NCBI RefSeq assembly: GCF_000204055.1
Contig: NW_006768826.1
Span: 475,961-539,960 of the forward strand
From: Melampsora larici-populina 98AG31
Taxonomy: Eukaryota > Basidiomycota > Pucciniomycetes > Pucciniales > Melampsoraceae
Direction of reading: 5' to 3'
Length of the DNA stretch: 64,000 nucleotides
Made by a program: the position numbers and the translations under genes. This document shows positions 1-10,523 of this stretch, piece after piece; the first letter of the stretch is position 1, and each line of letters opens with the position of its first letter. The notes beneath the pieces are model-generated. The model saw only the letters and a program-made list of their open reading frames with translations, searched no databases and was not told the DNA's origin.

Positions 1-23
1 ACATTATAAACACAACCCATTTT

Positions 24-873
24 TCATCCTATGCAATCAAGATTTCCCACTTTGGATATTTGAGGGTAATTGTATTCCTCTTCAGTATCAGCTGTGTTCC
101 ACTCAGCTTCATCATCTAAATTGCGGATAACCTCAACAGTTGCTGTTCCATTGGTTGTAGGAGTCATACCATCAGTTTCAAGGTCCTGTGGATCATGCTT
201 GACATCTTCAGCTTGGGGTGAGGACTGATTGTCCTCTTCAGCTTCCTCCATGATTGTACCAATCAAAGGAAATCACCCTCAACTTTCTTCCTTTGAATCG
301 ATGGGAGGAGGTGCTTTGATGCCAAGCATAGCCAAACCTGCATTCACAATCAATGCCAGTTTGTGGCAAAAACAAAAGATATGCATCTTTTGGGGCTCCC
401 ACGTGTAGGAAAGATCTTTCAGCTCCGAGAATTGATGGTCCATCTCTCTAGCCATAACCAAGGCCCATGTGCCAGGTTACTACCTTCATAGTCAGGTGAC
501 GGATCCAATAGTTCCAGTGGCTTTCCACAAAGGTTACCAATACTCCAACAAAAGCATGTCAATTACCCTTCATTGTTCAGTCATCATGACTCAAGGTTTT
601 TTTGATTTGAGAGCCCAATGTTGATAATATCAAGAGCCTTTGATTAATACAACTACTGATCAATAATAATAGAAAATCCAAATAAACCACTCACCTTAGT
701 TGAGAGAACACAGACTCTTTAAGAGAGAGATTGATCTGCTTGGCTACATCTGCTGCCCACCAACAACTGTGAAGATGTACTTCCTTTTGAAGGTATTGCA
801 CCATACCTTGAAGCAGAAGATCTTCTAATTGGCTCCATGATTGAGCATGGCAAATAAGCCATGCACAGGCCAT
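24..873 (-). pseudogene. hAT-type transposase remnant (central region)
   Basis: Broken reading frames on the minus strand. The frame at 279-461 carries CFCHKLALIVNAGL, which aligns with the CYAHKLNL and CYTHKVGL motifs of the two better hAT transposases at 50 kb and 54 kb. As in those copies, it is followed by a Pro-rich then acidic stretch (24-266). The frame at 691-873 is Trp/Leu-rich and may be a later part, but I cannot anchor it. No BED finger or dimerisation domain is visible, so this is a decayed fragment cut by the window edge or by later insertions. Confidence 0.5.
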
Positions 874-1319
874 CTGTTTTAGTGTCAGATTGTTGAAAGA
901 AGCATTAGTTGTGACAACAACAAAGGAATCAAAGGGGCCAGAACCCTTGGCTGCTGCCTTTCAAATTTTGGCAACAGAGAGTGGAACCTCAAGAGCCGGT
1001 TCTTCAGCTTTAGCTTGGTTTCATCCAATACACCCTATGTCTGAGTGGTTGTCAAAGGCTGATCTGTCTTGGTAAACTTTCACAGCCCCCAATTGCAAGT
1101 CACTGGCAGACCATTGCGTCCCGGTGACTTCAATTTGTTTTCAATCTGTTTTCAATCCGTTTGAATTTGTTGCTCAACTTATATCATGCAGTATTTGACA
1201 AGCTTTTGGATACATCTTGACCAGTTATTAGATATATCTTGACTGGGCATTGTGATGTTCTTGACTGGGCAGACAGATCTCTGCAAGTTGTTAACCCAGT
1301 CTTGAAGAGATATGGGACA
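874..1319. other. unassigned sequence left of the first retroelement
   Basis: No convincing gene. The last 130 bases contain short repeats of the kind TCTTGACTGGGCA (around 1238 and 1260). The short plus-strand open frame near 890-1075 has no recognisable content. Confidence 0.4.
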
Positions 1320-1750
1320 TAAGCCTTTACATGAGGCACGATATGTGGAGTAAGTCCATGTAAACGTAAACACTAGAAAATGACGCGTAAGAGTCAGATG
1401 TTAGGAAAGAAACTCGTGTTAATGTATTGACAAATTAGGAATAACAAATTCTGTTCCAAGAATGGACATAACGACGTCTGAACATTCAAATGAGGAACAC
1501 GCGATATGTCATTAGATAATTAACACCCTAATAGCAGCAAGACAAAAGTTATAAGGAGTAAGAAGGGGAAGATACCATTTCCCGCCCTTTTGCCCGTTTC
1601 ACTCCTATTAAGTTTCAATTCCTCAAATATCTTCATTTTCCAAAGCTACTACAGATTTCAGTTATACGTGTCCCAATAAAACTAATAATCCTGATAGTCT
1701 TCATTATCTCTAACTTGATAATATTACATAGTTCCAAGTAGCAGAAAAGA
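1320..1750 (+). repeat. A1 repeat of Ngaro-like copy 1
   Basis: Its first 60 bases align with the reverse complement of the A repeat of copy 2 (36734-37167 and 29033-29466): both start TARGCCTTT-CATGAGGCA and continue with AAGTCCATG / CAGTCCATG and ACTAG. The inner boundary is approximate because the copies have diverged. Confidence 0.6.
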
Positions 1751-2126
1751 AGATATTCTTTTTATTATCTTAGCATTCTTGCAGATCTCTCTTAAAATAC
1801 TCTTAATTTTTTAAATCTTTTTAGTCCTCTTAAAGTTTTCTTTACAAGCTCTCTTAAAAGTCTTACACCTTCTCCTTACTCCTTATTCTTAAAGAAAATA
1901 CAAAAATAAAATTTCCACAAAAAATTTAGTACTTTATTGATTTCTTCCGTCCTCCTAAAAAAACCTTAATCGTTCTCTAATTTTTTCAAGGCATTATTGA
2001 ATTTCTTCTGTCCTCCTAAAACCTTAATTGTTATCTACTTTTTCAAAGTAATTCTTTTACAAATCCTTAAATACCTTAGTCGTAACCCACCCTTTCAACC
2101 GACTTCCTATAGTTGATCACTTTATT

Positions 2127-4009
2127 ATGTCAAACACCCAACCTACTAGTAGAGTGACGAGAAGAAACAGAGGAGAGGTGCAAGAAGAAGATGTGAACAT
2201 GATACCTCCACCTTCCTCCAATTTGAACGGGGAGTTACCGAATGAACAAGAAGATGGTTTAGAAGGTACCGACAACCCGGTAGGAGAAGATTTAGACGGA
2301 GAAGCCCTAGTAGAAGAGAGAAGAGATCAATTAGCTAGATCAATGGACAGTTATCAAGGAGCGGAAGAGGAAGAAGAAAAAGAAGATTCAGAAGATGCTA
2401 CCTTCGATGCGGAAGAAGATGATGGAAGTTCGGATGTGACAGGATCTTCAGTTTCACCCGACTCATCTGGTTCTGACTCGTCTTCCACCTCGAGTGATGA
2501 CGAGTCGTCTGGCGAAGACTCTGAATCATTGTCTTCAGACTCATCGGATGATTCTTCCAGTAAATCGGAAGAATCAGAAGATACTGTACGACATGGAAAG
2601 AAACGTAAGGTGTATCCCATCTTGGCGGACGTTTAAGCTCCCATTGTTTGAGCGCCCCTGTGAAAGGGAAGAGACTTAACAATAAGTGGTCTGCGCGGGG
2701 ACGCGACAGTAATCCTAGTGTTCTGACATATGATTCATTTCTATGTTATCCTTTGATAGGCAAACACAGATCCATCCGAGCTATCGATAAAAAGATAGAG
2801 AAGGCAATCCGCGCAAAGGAGAAAGCCAAAGTGATGCTAGCAAAAGGGAAAAGTAAGAAGCAAGGTGAGGACAATCACTACGGCTCCTCACATGATCGAG
2901 AGATCAAAAACTAAAGAGGTACTTCTTACTTACCCCGGAGCAGAGAACGCAACAACGACAAAGCATGGCAAACGAGCCACCTCAAAGAAGCAAAAGTCGT
3001 CCTTGGGTAAGAAGAACATCAAGAAAGAAAACGGCATAAAATTTCAGAAAGGAGCCCCCTGTAAATCGCTTCTACCAACTTTACAAGCCTATTGGGGAGA
3101 TGCGATTAAAAACCTGTCCGATAACGTCCCGCTTACAGTCCTGAACCCTACCTTTGTTCAAAAGGATAAGGTAGAAAGTCGAAAGAATCAATCTACTACG
3201 TCGTCTTCGAAGTCTACTAGGAACAGAGGACTAAACCCCCCGTCAGAATATGCGATGACATTCGGGGAATGGATAGATGGTATCATGTTGTTGAGACGCT
3301 ACTTGAAGAAGACGTACAACTTTTAGATTTTGTCAGATCAACTGAAAGGCCATGTGAGACATGTGAAAGATATCAAGTAAGGATAGATTCTTGACTCAAA
3401 CAGGACCAAGTAAACCAAGCTAACAAGCACCGATAAACAGAGATGCAACCGAGTGTTGGATGGTGGCCCTAAGATACGATATCATGTTCAGAGAACAACT
3501 TTTTGGTCACCGAGGAAAAGGAGTTCCGGTATCAGACGCAAGCATTCACATTGAGAAGTTCGAGCGTTTAGCGAAGGAGAAAGCGACAAGAAACGGAGAA
3601 CTGTCCTTTGGAGACGCAAACCCTTATGCAAAAGGAGCGAGGTTTGAGAATAGAGACCCAATTACCGGATTATGGGATGAGTGAGTGAAGTTTGAGCAAC
3701 TGGAAAGAAAGCGATATAACAGCTTGCTAATTAAGACGAGTTACCTCTCCTCGGCTGACATACACAAGTTCGGCAAAGAATAACGCAAACAAACGCAAGC
3801 TACACTTGATAAGACAAAGACCACTGTCATCAAACAACAGACGATTGCCAAGATTGCCGAGGGAACCACGACTCCCCGATATAATCGAGATGCTGCCACC
3901 GTTACGACAAGAACCACCTAGAGAAGTCCGTCAGAGAGTTGTAAGAGGGGCAGTGAGAAGAGGCAGAGGAGGAGTATCGACTGGGAGAGGGAGAGGGGGA
4001 CAGCAGTAA
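2127..4009 (+). pseudogene. Ngaro-like ORF1 (gag-like), spliced, one nonsense codon
   Basis: The putative structural protein starts at 2127 with a Ser/Asp/Glu-rich acidic N-terminus and ends KKR at an intron (2605-2759, C|GTAAG to ATAG|GC). A Lys/Ala-rich probable coiled coil follows (AIDKKIEKAIRAKEKAK), then a second intron near 2861-2920. Next comes a conserved domain with NLSDNVPLTVLNPTFVQKDK, an intron at 3377-3440, a domain with ATECWMVALRYDIMFREQLF, and an intron after 3681. It ends in an Arg/Gly-rich tail (RRGRGGVSTGRGRGGQQ) at 4009, which suggests nucleic-acid binding. All four introns fall at equivalent positions in copy 2. In frame, TAG at 3324-3326 replaces the Ser of copy 2, so this copy is probably non-functional. 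I recognise no Pfam-type gag domain; the role is inferred from position. Confidence 0.65.
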
Positions 4010-4333
4010 GTGTAGAAAGTTTTCTCTACAAACCACGAGTGCAGGACATCCTCATTTCCCCTTCCTTTATGAAAGAGAGCTGTCCTCGAAATTTTTCTTG
4101 AAGTTTTTCTACCAATCTGGAGATTGTAGTCTTGTCAGTCTCTCCGCTCCTTCTCTTGTTCCTATGAAGGAAGAGATAGACAGAGCCCCGAATTGGGGGA
4201 ACAGAGTTGCAGCCAATCCAACCCCCTCCATCCTTTATTTATACATAATTACCGCTCATTTGTAAAACCCTCCAATATTGAGGATTGTCAGTGAAGTGTG
4301 TTCCGTTACGATTGTTCTGAGTAATGACAAATT

Positions 4334-6295
4334 GTGTTACCCCCCAATCCTCTAATTTTGCACCCCAGTAGAATTAAGTGGTCGTCAATAAAAGAACGAG
4401 TGAGAGAAGAGAGAATGCTGGTTTCGCAGGAACCTCAAGCGCTAGAGTCGTTCGAAACTGAGAAACAACTGACGATGAAAGAAAAAGAAGAACGAGTAAG
4501 CCATAGTAGCATGTCAAAAGGAGAGAGTAACTCACGGTGGCCAACGGGACCAACATGTGAAATGGACATTGATTTGTGGGAAAAGGAGTTACGGACTTAC
4601 GGGTTGCTTCCGAAATATCAGTTCGTGATAGACGGCTTCAGATCTGGATTTGACCAAGGGGTTCCAGATCACAGAATCAGTGACCTTCCCTTTTACTGCC
4701 CTCCAAACCACCACTCATCTGAAGCAGTACAAGAAAAAATAACGAAGAACATCGAGAAGGAAGTGCTAGCAAAGAGAATGTTCGGACCATTCACCACGAA
4801 GGAGCTTCAGACACGATATCCTTTCTTTCGGTCTAGCCCTATGGGAGCAGTGGTGAATGGAGATGGATCGTTTCGGCCAATAAATGACCTGTCATTTCCA
4901 AAAAATGACCCAAAAATCCCAAGTGTAAACTTGTTTGTCAACAAGGACGACTTTAAAACAACCTGGGATAACTTTTCGATGGTGGCTGAATTTGTAGCAG
5001 AAACGGAGGTACCAATTGAAGGGGGACTTTTCGATTGGGAGAAGGCGTACCATCAAATAGGCACCCTTCCCTCCCAATGGCCTTATCTTCTATTAACATG
5101 TTTCTTAGGATTCCAATACATTGATACCTGTATATCTTTTGGAGGCGTTGGAGGTTGTGGTAGCTTTGGTGGACCAGCAGACGGGTGGAAAGAGTTAGTA
5201 AAATTACGGTTCAAACTATTGGAAGCATTTCGATGGGTAGACGATAATCTCTTAATCAAAGAGAGGTCTAACGAGGTGTCGATGAATCAAATTGTTCATT
5301 ATAGCGCAAAGTTAGGCGTGAAGACAAATGAAACAAAGTTCTCAAACTTCGGACAAGAACAAAAGTATATAGGTTTCTTGTGGAATTTCGAAACAAAGAC
5401 GGTATGCCTTCCAACAGGAAAACTCCAACAAAGGATTGAACAACTAGAAACGTTCCTTGCTAAAGTTGATTATTCTTACAAAGAAGTTGAGAAAATGAAT
5501 GGCAGACTTAGCCATGTGTCTTATATTCTACCACAACTACGATGCTATCTCTCAAGTAGTTTTCGATGGTTAGCTGAGTGGCACGATAAGTACGCTAAAC
5601 GGAAAATGACAACGGCCATAAGGGGCGATCTAAACGTGTGGATGAAAGCACTCAACAATTTCCCAAATTGACATTTGCTAAAAAAGAGAGAGCTAAAAAA
5701 CGTCGGTTGGGTCGGGGATGCATCGACATCCTTCGGAATCGGAATCGTGATAGGTAAAGATTGGTCACAGTTCAGACTACTCCCGGGCTGGAATGAACCA
5801 TTAGACCAGCAAAGAAGAGGAATAGCATGGTTGGAAACAGTAGCGGTACGGTTAGGCCTTTTGACACTGATGAAGACAAGGGCGCTAGAAGGAAACCGGT
5901 TCCTGGTGCTTACCGACAACACAACTACGGAAGGCGTTTTACAAAACGAAAGGTCACGGGATTTTTGGGTAAATCAGGAATGGAAGGAGATCAGTGCCTT
6001 ACTGTATTCACACGACTGCCAAGTGGAGCAGAGAAGGGTGACATCAGAAGAAAATGCGGCTGATGAATTATCAAGAGGCATATCTTCCTCCAAAGATTGG
6101 TTTCAACAGATTCATGTAGAAATCCCACCCGACCTCGAACAATGGATGAGAAACGCTACCGAAGAGGATCAAGTGAACCAGGCAAGTAAAGCTCACCTAA
6201 GATTAACACACCAGAGGACAGGAACTAATAACTGCCGTAGTGTAGGGGACCTCCAACAGAGGAATACTGTGAGAGGTAGACAAGCGAATATGTAA
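4334..6295 (+). pseudogene. Ngaro-like reverse transcriptase-RNase H, one nonsense codon
   Basis: The polyprotein copies the element RNA. RT motifs appear in order: RPINDLSFP, the first catalytic Asp in FDWEKAYHQIG, and the catalytic pair in FRWVDDNLLIK, an unusual WVDD box instead of the common Y-x-DD. RNase H follows with GDASTSFG, LETVAVRLG, LTDNTTTEG and NAADELSRG, supplying the D-E-D-D acidic residues. TGA at 5669-5671 separates the 445-codon RT part from the RNase H part. Copy 2 has CGA (Arg) at that site, so this is a single C-to-T nonsense change. No protease or integrase is fused. Confidence 0.85.
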
Positions 6296-6733
6296 GGTTC
6301 TCTGAATGCTTAGCGGAATTGAATGTAATGACCTAAGATCAGCCAAGAGAGAAGTTTAGCTTGAAATGATGCAAACACAGATGGTCGTACAATGAGAGGA
6401 ATTGATCAACTGAGAATTGCTGATCCAAAGGAAGGAGCAAACCGGTTGAGACCCCTGAGACAATATTATGTGAGCGGTTCAAGTGATAAAGCGAACCAAA
6501 TAAGCAAACACAGCCCTCGCGGGTTATAAAACCCCTAGACAAAGAAACCAAGTGAGATGAGAGAAGCAGAGAGACAGCAGCTCAAGCACAGCGATAAGAA
6601 GTAACCAGTAGTTGAGTAACTTGTATCAGGAGACGAATCTATCAAGATTTGGAGAATAGTAAGTATTGCTATCCCGCTGAAATACACGCTAAGAAATATA
6701 CTGAATAGATGAATGTGGAACTAGAGAAAGAAG
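6296..6733 (+). other. spacer between RNase H and recombinase genes of copy 1
   Basis: Non-coding interior of the retroelement. No conserved domain is visible, and copy 2 has a comparable spacer (31736-32318). Confidence 0.5.
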
Positions 6734-7804
6734 ATGAAGGACTTAACATCTTGCTTACGAATCCAAGACGAAACCCCGCGTAGGCTGTCGAGCACTCAAC
6801 GCCATATGGTAAAGGGAGGATGGAAGAAAAACACCCTGGAATCTTACGCGTCCGGTGTCAAAAAATTCAAGATTTTCACTAAACAATTCAACCTGAGGTC
6901 TTTCCCTGCGTCTCGAACTACAATAGAGTCTTTCGTGGTCTGGGCGGGCCATAACCATAATACTCAAGCAACGAACAAACCAATCAAAGTGGCGACGATA
7001 CACAAATACCTCTCCGCAATACGCACTTGGCATGATTTTCACGGCTGTCCGTGCCACGAGGTGAATCAGACGCGTCTTAAAATTATACTGCGGTCCTCGA
7101 CCAGACTAGAAATAGAAGGAAGGCAACCAGTATCTCCGAAGGCTTTAGTACAGCTGATGGACGACATTCAAGAAAACGAAATCGATCCAGTGGGACTTCA
7201 AGCATTGGTGCTTACGGCCTACTGGGGATTGGCACGAATGGGAGAATTGGTTTATAAGTCAAGTTCATTTGTGAAACGGGACATAGGAGCAGTCTTGAAA
7301 TCGGACTTGGCGTTCTTCTCAATCAAAGGACAACGATTGGCAAGGATTGCATTGCAAGACGCAAAGACCGCAAAAAGAGGTGAAGTCCAGTACCTGATAC
7401 TAAGGGAAACAGGCGGAAGACTGTGTCCTTTCAGAGCTTTAGGGAAATTAGTGAGAAGGATGGAGCGAGTCAAAGACCCAAGACTGTTTATGACGTGGAG
7501 CAATGGTGGCACAACCGCTATAACACGACAGATACTGACCAAGGTTCTAGAGAGGGCATGGGGCACGTCGAGCTACATGACAGGGCATTCCTTCCGGATT
7601 GGAGGTGCGACGCTGCTAACGAAAGCAGGGATAGATACGGAGGAAATAAAACAACTGGGGAGGTGGCGTTCATCCTGTCATTTGCTATACCAGAGGGAAT
7701 GGTCGGAGATCAAGTGCCGCAATGCCCAACATGTGTTACGAAGCGCGGCATGTACACTCCCGAATTATAGCTCAGAGTTGTTAAAATCGATAATGGCAAG
7801 TTAA
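6734..7804 (+). CDS. tyrosine recombinase of Ngaro-like copy 1 (intact)
   Basis: This 356-aa uninterrupted tyrosine recombinase would insert the circular DNA intermediate of the retroelement. The N-terminal core-binding part has TLESYASGVKKFKIF and ATIHKYLSAIRTWHDFHG. The catalytic residues are visible: Arg168 in GLARMGELV, a candidate Lys at 213, His285 and Arg288 in GHSFRIGGATLL, Trp311 in LGRWRS, and the nucleophile Tyr319 in HLLYQREW. The start at 6734 is the first Met and aligns with the first Met of copy 2. It lies 438 bp downstream of the RNase H frame, as in copy 2. It is the only gene of copy 1 without a lesion. Confidence 0.9.
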   Translation: MKDLTSCLRIQDETPRRLSSTQRHMVKGGWKKNTLESYASGVKKFKIFTKQFNLRSFPASRTTIESFVVWAGHNHNTQATNKPIKVATIHKYLSAIRTWHDFHGCPCHEVNQTRLKIILRSSTRLEIEGRQPVSPKALVQLMDDIQENEIDPVGLQALVLTAYWGLARMGELVYKSSSFVKRDIGAVLKSDLAFFSIKGQRLARIALQDAKTAKRGEVQYLILRETGGRLCPFRALGKLVRRMERVKDPRLFMTWSNGGTTAITRQILTKVLERAWGTSSYMTGHSFRIGGATLLTKAGIDTEEIKQLGRWRSSCHLLYQREWSEIKCRNAQHVLRSAACTLPNYSSELLKSIMAS

Positions 7805-8002
7805 GACCAGGGAAGAGAGAATGCAACAATAGATTCAGGTTATGATGCAAACGGAGGCGCACAGAGCAGCCAGGTGGATCAACCGAGCCGTAGAACAAAG
7901 GAGAAAGTACATAGTCCTTCTTAAAGAGAGAGAAAGTGTGAGTCTAGCAACGGTGTGGGGAAGAGCCGGAGAGGCTCAGGACCGACACTATCCTGAGAGA
8001 TA

Positions 8003-8271
8003 GGAGACCCCGGATCCCCACGCTCTAGTCTTTTGAAGGAGATATTCCTTGTAAGAAACTATGAGTAGTTAAGATAAACTGCTCATAGATTCTATAACAT
8101 GAAATAGTTCCCCTTAAAAAACTGGCTTTCTAGAATTTTAGAAGGGATATGGAAATTCCCTGAAAATTCTGAAAGGCCTCTAGCCCACACTGGACCTCCT
8201 CTCGACAAGTAAAGACTTGGGGAGGGGAGGCTCAATTCTTAAGGAAGACTATTGAGACACAATATAATGGA
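8003..8271 (+). repeat. B repeat of Ngaro-like copy 1
   Basis: It begins GGAGACCCCGG, contains CCCCACGCTCTAGTCTTT and AGGCCTCTAGCCCACA, and ends ATAATGGA. These are the landmarks of the reverse complement of the B repeats of copy 2 at 28727-28973 and 29467-29713. The 30 bases just before it (GAAGAGCCGGAGAGGCTCAG and on) are also shared with copy 2. No A2 or second B follows. Confidence 0.7.
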
Positions 8272-8460
8272 TATATATGACATGGATATCTATTTCATAA
8301 TGAGCTGACAGATAAAATTCCCCATATGAACCCTTGTCAGCTCTAGGTAATTGATCACCTACATCTGGCCCCCATAACAACCAGGGGCAGCTCTAGATTA
8401 TCAATGCTCTAGAACTGGTTGAGTCTCTGATATCAATTAAGGCCAGTAGAGCTGGCCCTA

Positions 8461-9029
8461 TGTCAGCCCTGAGTACATATACATGTACCCAAAACTAACT
8501 TGTACTATAAAAATATAACATAGAAACCTAATTACATATGCATACAGTCTATAGACAGTATGTAACATGTAACAAAATACATAAAAATACTGATTACATA
8601 TGCATGTGCACTTAAAACAACATGTGATATGTAATAAAACACCAACTACACCTCATAACTTAGTGTCAAGATTTGATATGCTTATAGTACATAACAACTA
8701 CTGAATATTACTATATTACCACTACAATTGGGTTTAGAGAGGAAAGTATAAGGTGTCTTTTTCCTCAACTTTCCTTTGTCTCTTTCTACACTGCTTCAGG
8801 TAGGTCTAGTTCTCTCCTTTTTCTCTCTCTCATATGAAATATATTTTTCACCTTTCCTTTGTCTCTTTCTATGCTGCTTTAGATCATACATTGATCTCAA
8901 GAGGTTATGAGCCCATCGGCTACCACCTAAGTCTATCTTGTTGAATACAAATCTCAAAACTTTAATCATTCTATTCAATTCAATCTCTCTATCTTCCCCA
9001 CTCTTTGTGTTGAAAAGGTCCAAAGTTGC
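8461..9029 (+). repeat. copia-type LTR and leader (boundaries approximate)
   Basis: It starts TGTCAGCCCTGAGTACATAT and shares a long stretch with 28342-28726, including an ACATGTACCC motif, CACCTCATAACTTAGTGTCAAG and a closing CACTACAATTGGGTTTAGAGAGGA. In both copies the start contains an imperfect palindrome of the form GGGTACAT-ATGTACCC. A roughly 80-bp duplication (CCTTTGTCTCTTTCTA near 8772 and 8853) follows. It lies directly upstream of a copia gag start, which supports an LTR/leader call. The exact LTR 3' end and primer binding site were not resolved. Confidence 0.5.
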
Positions 9030-9672
9030 ATGAAGATAGTCTCTCATCCAATGGTGTCGTCCACTGCTGAGAATCAGAAGGAAATCTGGCTCACCGGTAT
9101 TCCCTCCCTTTGTCCTCCAAGTGAAGACTCAAACTACCATGACTGGGAGCTCAAAGTTGAACTCACCCTGGATGCAGCCAAACTGGCTTACATCCTCAAA
9201 CCAATTGCTGTCAAAGACAGATTGAACAATTGGGAAAACAACAACACCAAAGCTTGCACCCTCATCTCCCGCTCCATCAAAGATGGAAATCTTAAATACA
9301 TCAAACCTCATTGTTGTGACGCTGCCGGCATGTGGTATCCTCTTAGAGTAGCTCATGAAGACTCAACCACAGGGCCAAATGCATCTACTTCATAAACTCA
9401 TCACAACTCGTATGGTGGGTAGCAATATAGACGCTCATATCAATTCACTTCACAGAATCTACAAACAACTCAACTCCCTTATCACAACATACTCTCCTCT
9501 CACTGTAGATGATATCTACACTACCTCAATCCTCACTTCTCTTCCTCTTGACTGGTTGCCTGTTATAACTCCCCTCATGCAACAAGGCACTGTGAATTCT
9601 GCCACAGTTATCAGAGCTCTTAAGAACAAAGCAACTAGGCGCAAAACGTCTTCTGATCTCATCAGTCCCTAG
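9030..9672 (+). pseudogene. Ty1/copia gag fragment (UBN2-like), frameshifted
   Basis: The frame at 9030-9395 has WLTGIPSLCPPSEDSNYHDW followed by an Ala/Leu-rich helical segment typical of the copia gag N-terminus. The overlapping second frame (9355-9672) has INSLHRIYKQLNSLITTYSP and LTSLPLDWLPVITPL, the usual middle of gag_pre/UBN2 domains. The two parts are in different frames, so a frameshift lies near 9355-9395. No zinc knuckle, integrase or RT follows, so the element is truncated. The call rests on pattern similarity only. Confidence 0.6.
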
Positions 9673-10523
9673 ATCCACAGGTGAAGTCAATGTCTTTCAC
9701 AATTTGTGATTGGCCAAATTTGGGATCTTGACAAGCTGCGCAGCGGCCTTGCAGCAAGCTGCGGACAAATTTGACCTCTCTTGTCTCTTCTTTGCGATTG
9801 AACCGGGCAAGCTTTTTAGCAAAGGTAGTAAAACCAACAAAAAAGGTGTCCTGCTTTAAAACATTTACACATATTTTACAACAACAGGCAAGTTGTTGTA
9901 GTGTAAATATACAAAAAAAGTCACCTTGGAACCCCCTATTACAAAATGTAACATTCTTAGTTGATTGAGCAATCACCTATCATGATCTGCCAAGTTTTGA
10001 CATATGTAATTAGCTGAAAACTGTCATTCTTGATGATTTGCACACCTTTTCACCTCTTTTCACATCCAATATTGATTTCTTCTACATCATAAGATTTTTG
10101 TAGATCAACCCATTTCTAAGAATAACTTTAGATATCATTATGAAACTCTTGGCAGCCATCAAATCCCTCAATGACATCATTACACAAGAATAAATCCTGT
10201 AGCACCCTTGTTTACCATTCTCAAATTCCTGTCTTTCTTGAATAATTTCACTCTTGCCTTATCAATCCTCATGATTAAAGTTGTTGCTGATTAATATTAT
10301 TAAGCTTGTATATCAATTCAGCTACTGCACTATTAGACACACCTAAGGCCTATCAATTGAGTGTTGTGTAGCAATGTCATGCTCAAGAGCAGGACATGTA
10401 CACTTGAGTGCACATTATAGAAGAGGTTCTTTCAACATCATGACATGATTGATATGTGTTCAATGTTTCTGTATATATAAACAACTCTTGTAAACTTTTT
10501 TGTTCTTTCTTTCATCAAACTAG
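9673..10523. other. unassigned sequence after the copia fragment
   Basis: No gene is supported. A TATA-like TATATATAAAC lies at about 10471, shortly before the duplicated block at 10524, and TGTAGCACCC near 10198 resembles an LTR start. A solo or partial LTR is possible but unproven. Confidence 0.3.

Larger units (their letters stand above)
1320..8271 (+). mobile_element. Ngaro/PAT-like tyrosine-recombinase retroelement, copy 1
   Basis: The order is A1 repeat, ORF1, reverse transcriptase-RNase H, tyrosine recombinase and B repeat, all on the plus strand. The left end (TAAGCCTTTACATGAGGCAC) is homologous to the outer end of the A repeat of copy 2, and the right end (to ATAATGGA) to its B repeat. 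No integrase, protease or methyltransferase domain is seen, which fits Ngaro/PAT rather than DIRS1. Copy 1 lacks the A2-B2 part of the terminal array, so it looks like a recombined or decayed copy. ORF1 and the RT each carry one nonsense codon; the recombinase is intact. Confidence 0.85.

Noticed and set aside
2354..2682. Acidic or Ser-rich frames on the opposite strand of ORF1
   Set aside because: Shadows of the Ser/Asp/Glu-rich ORF1 domain, which reads as low-complexity in several frames.
1320..8271. Repeat-induced point mutation as the cause of the stop codons
   Set aside because: Two stops are C-to-T at CGA but one is TCG to TAG, and the copies are otherwise not saturated with transitions; ordinary CpG decay is enough.
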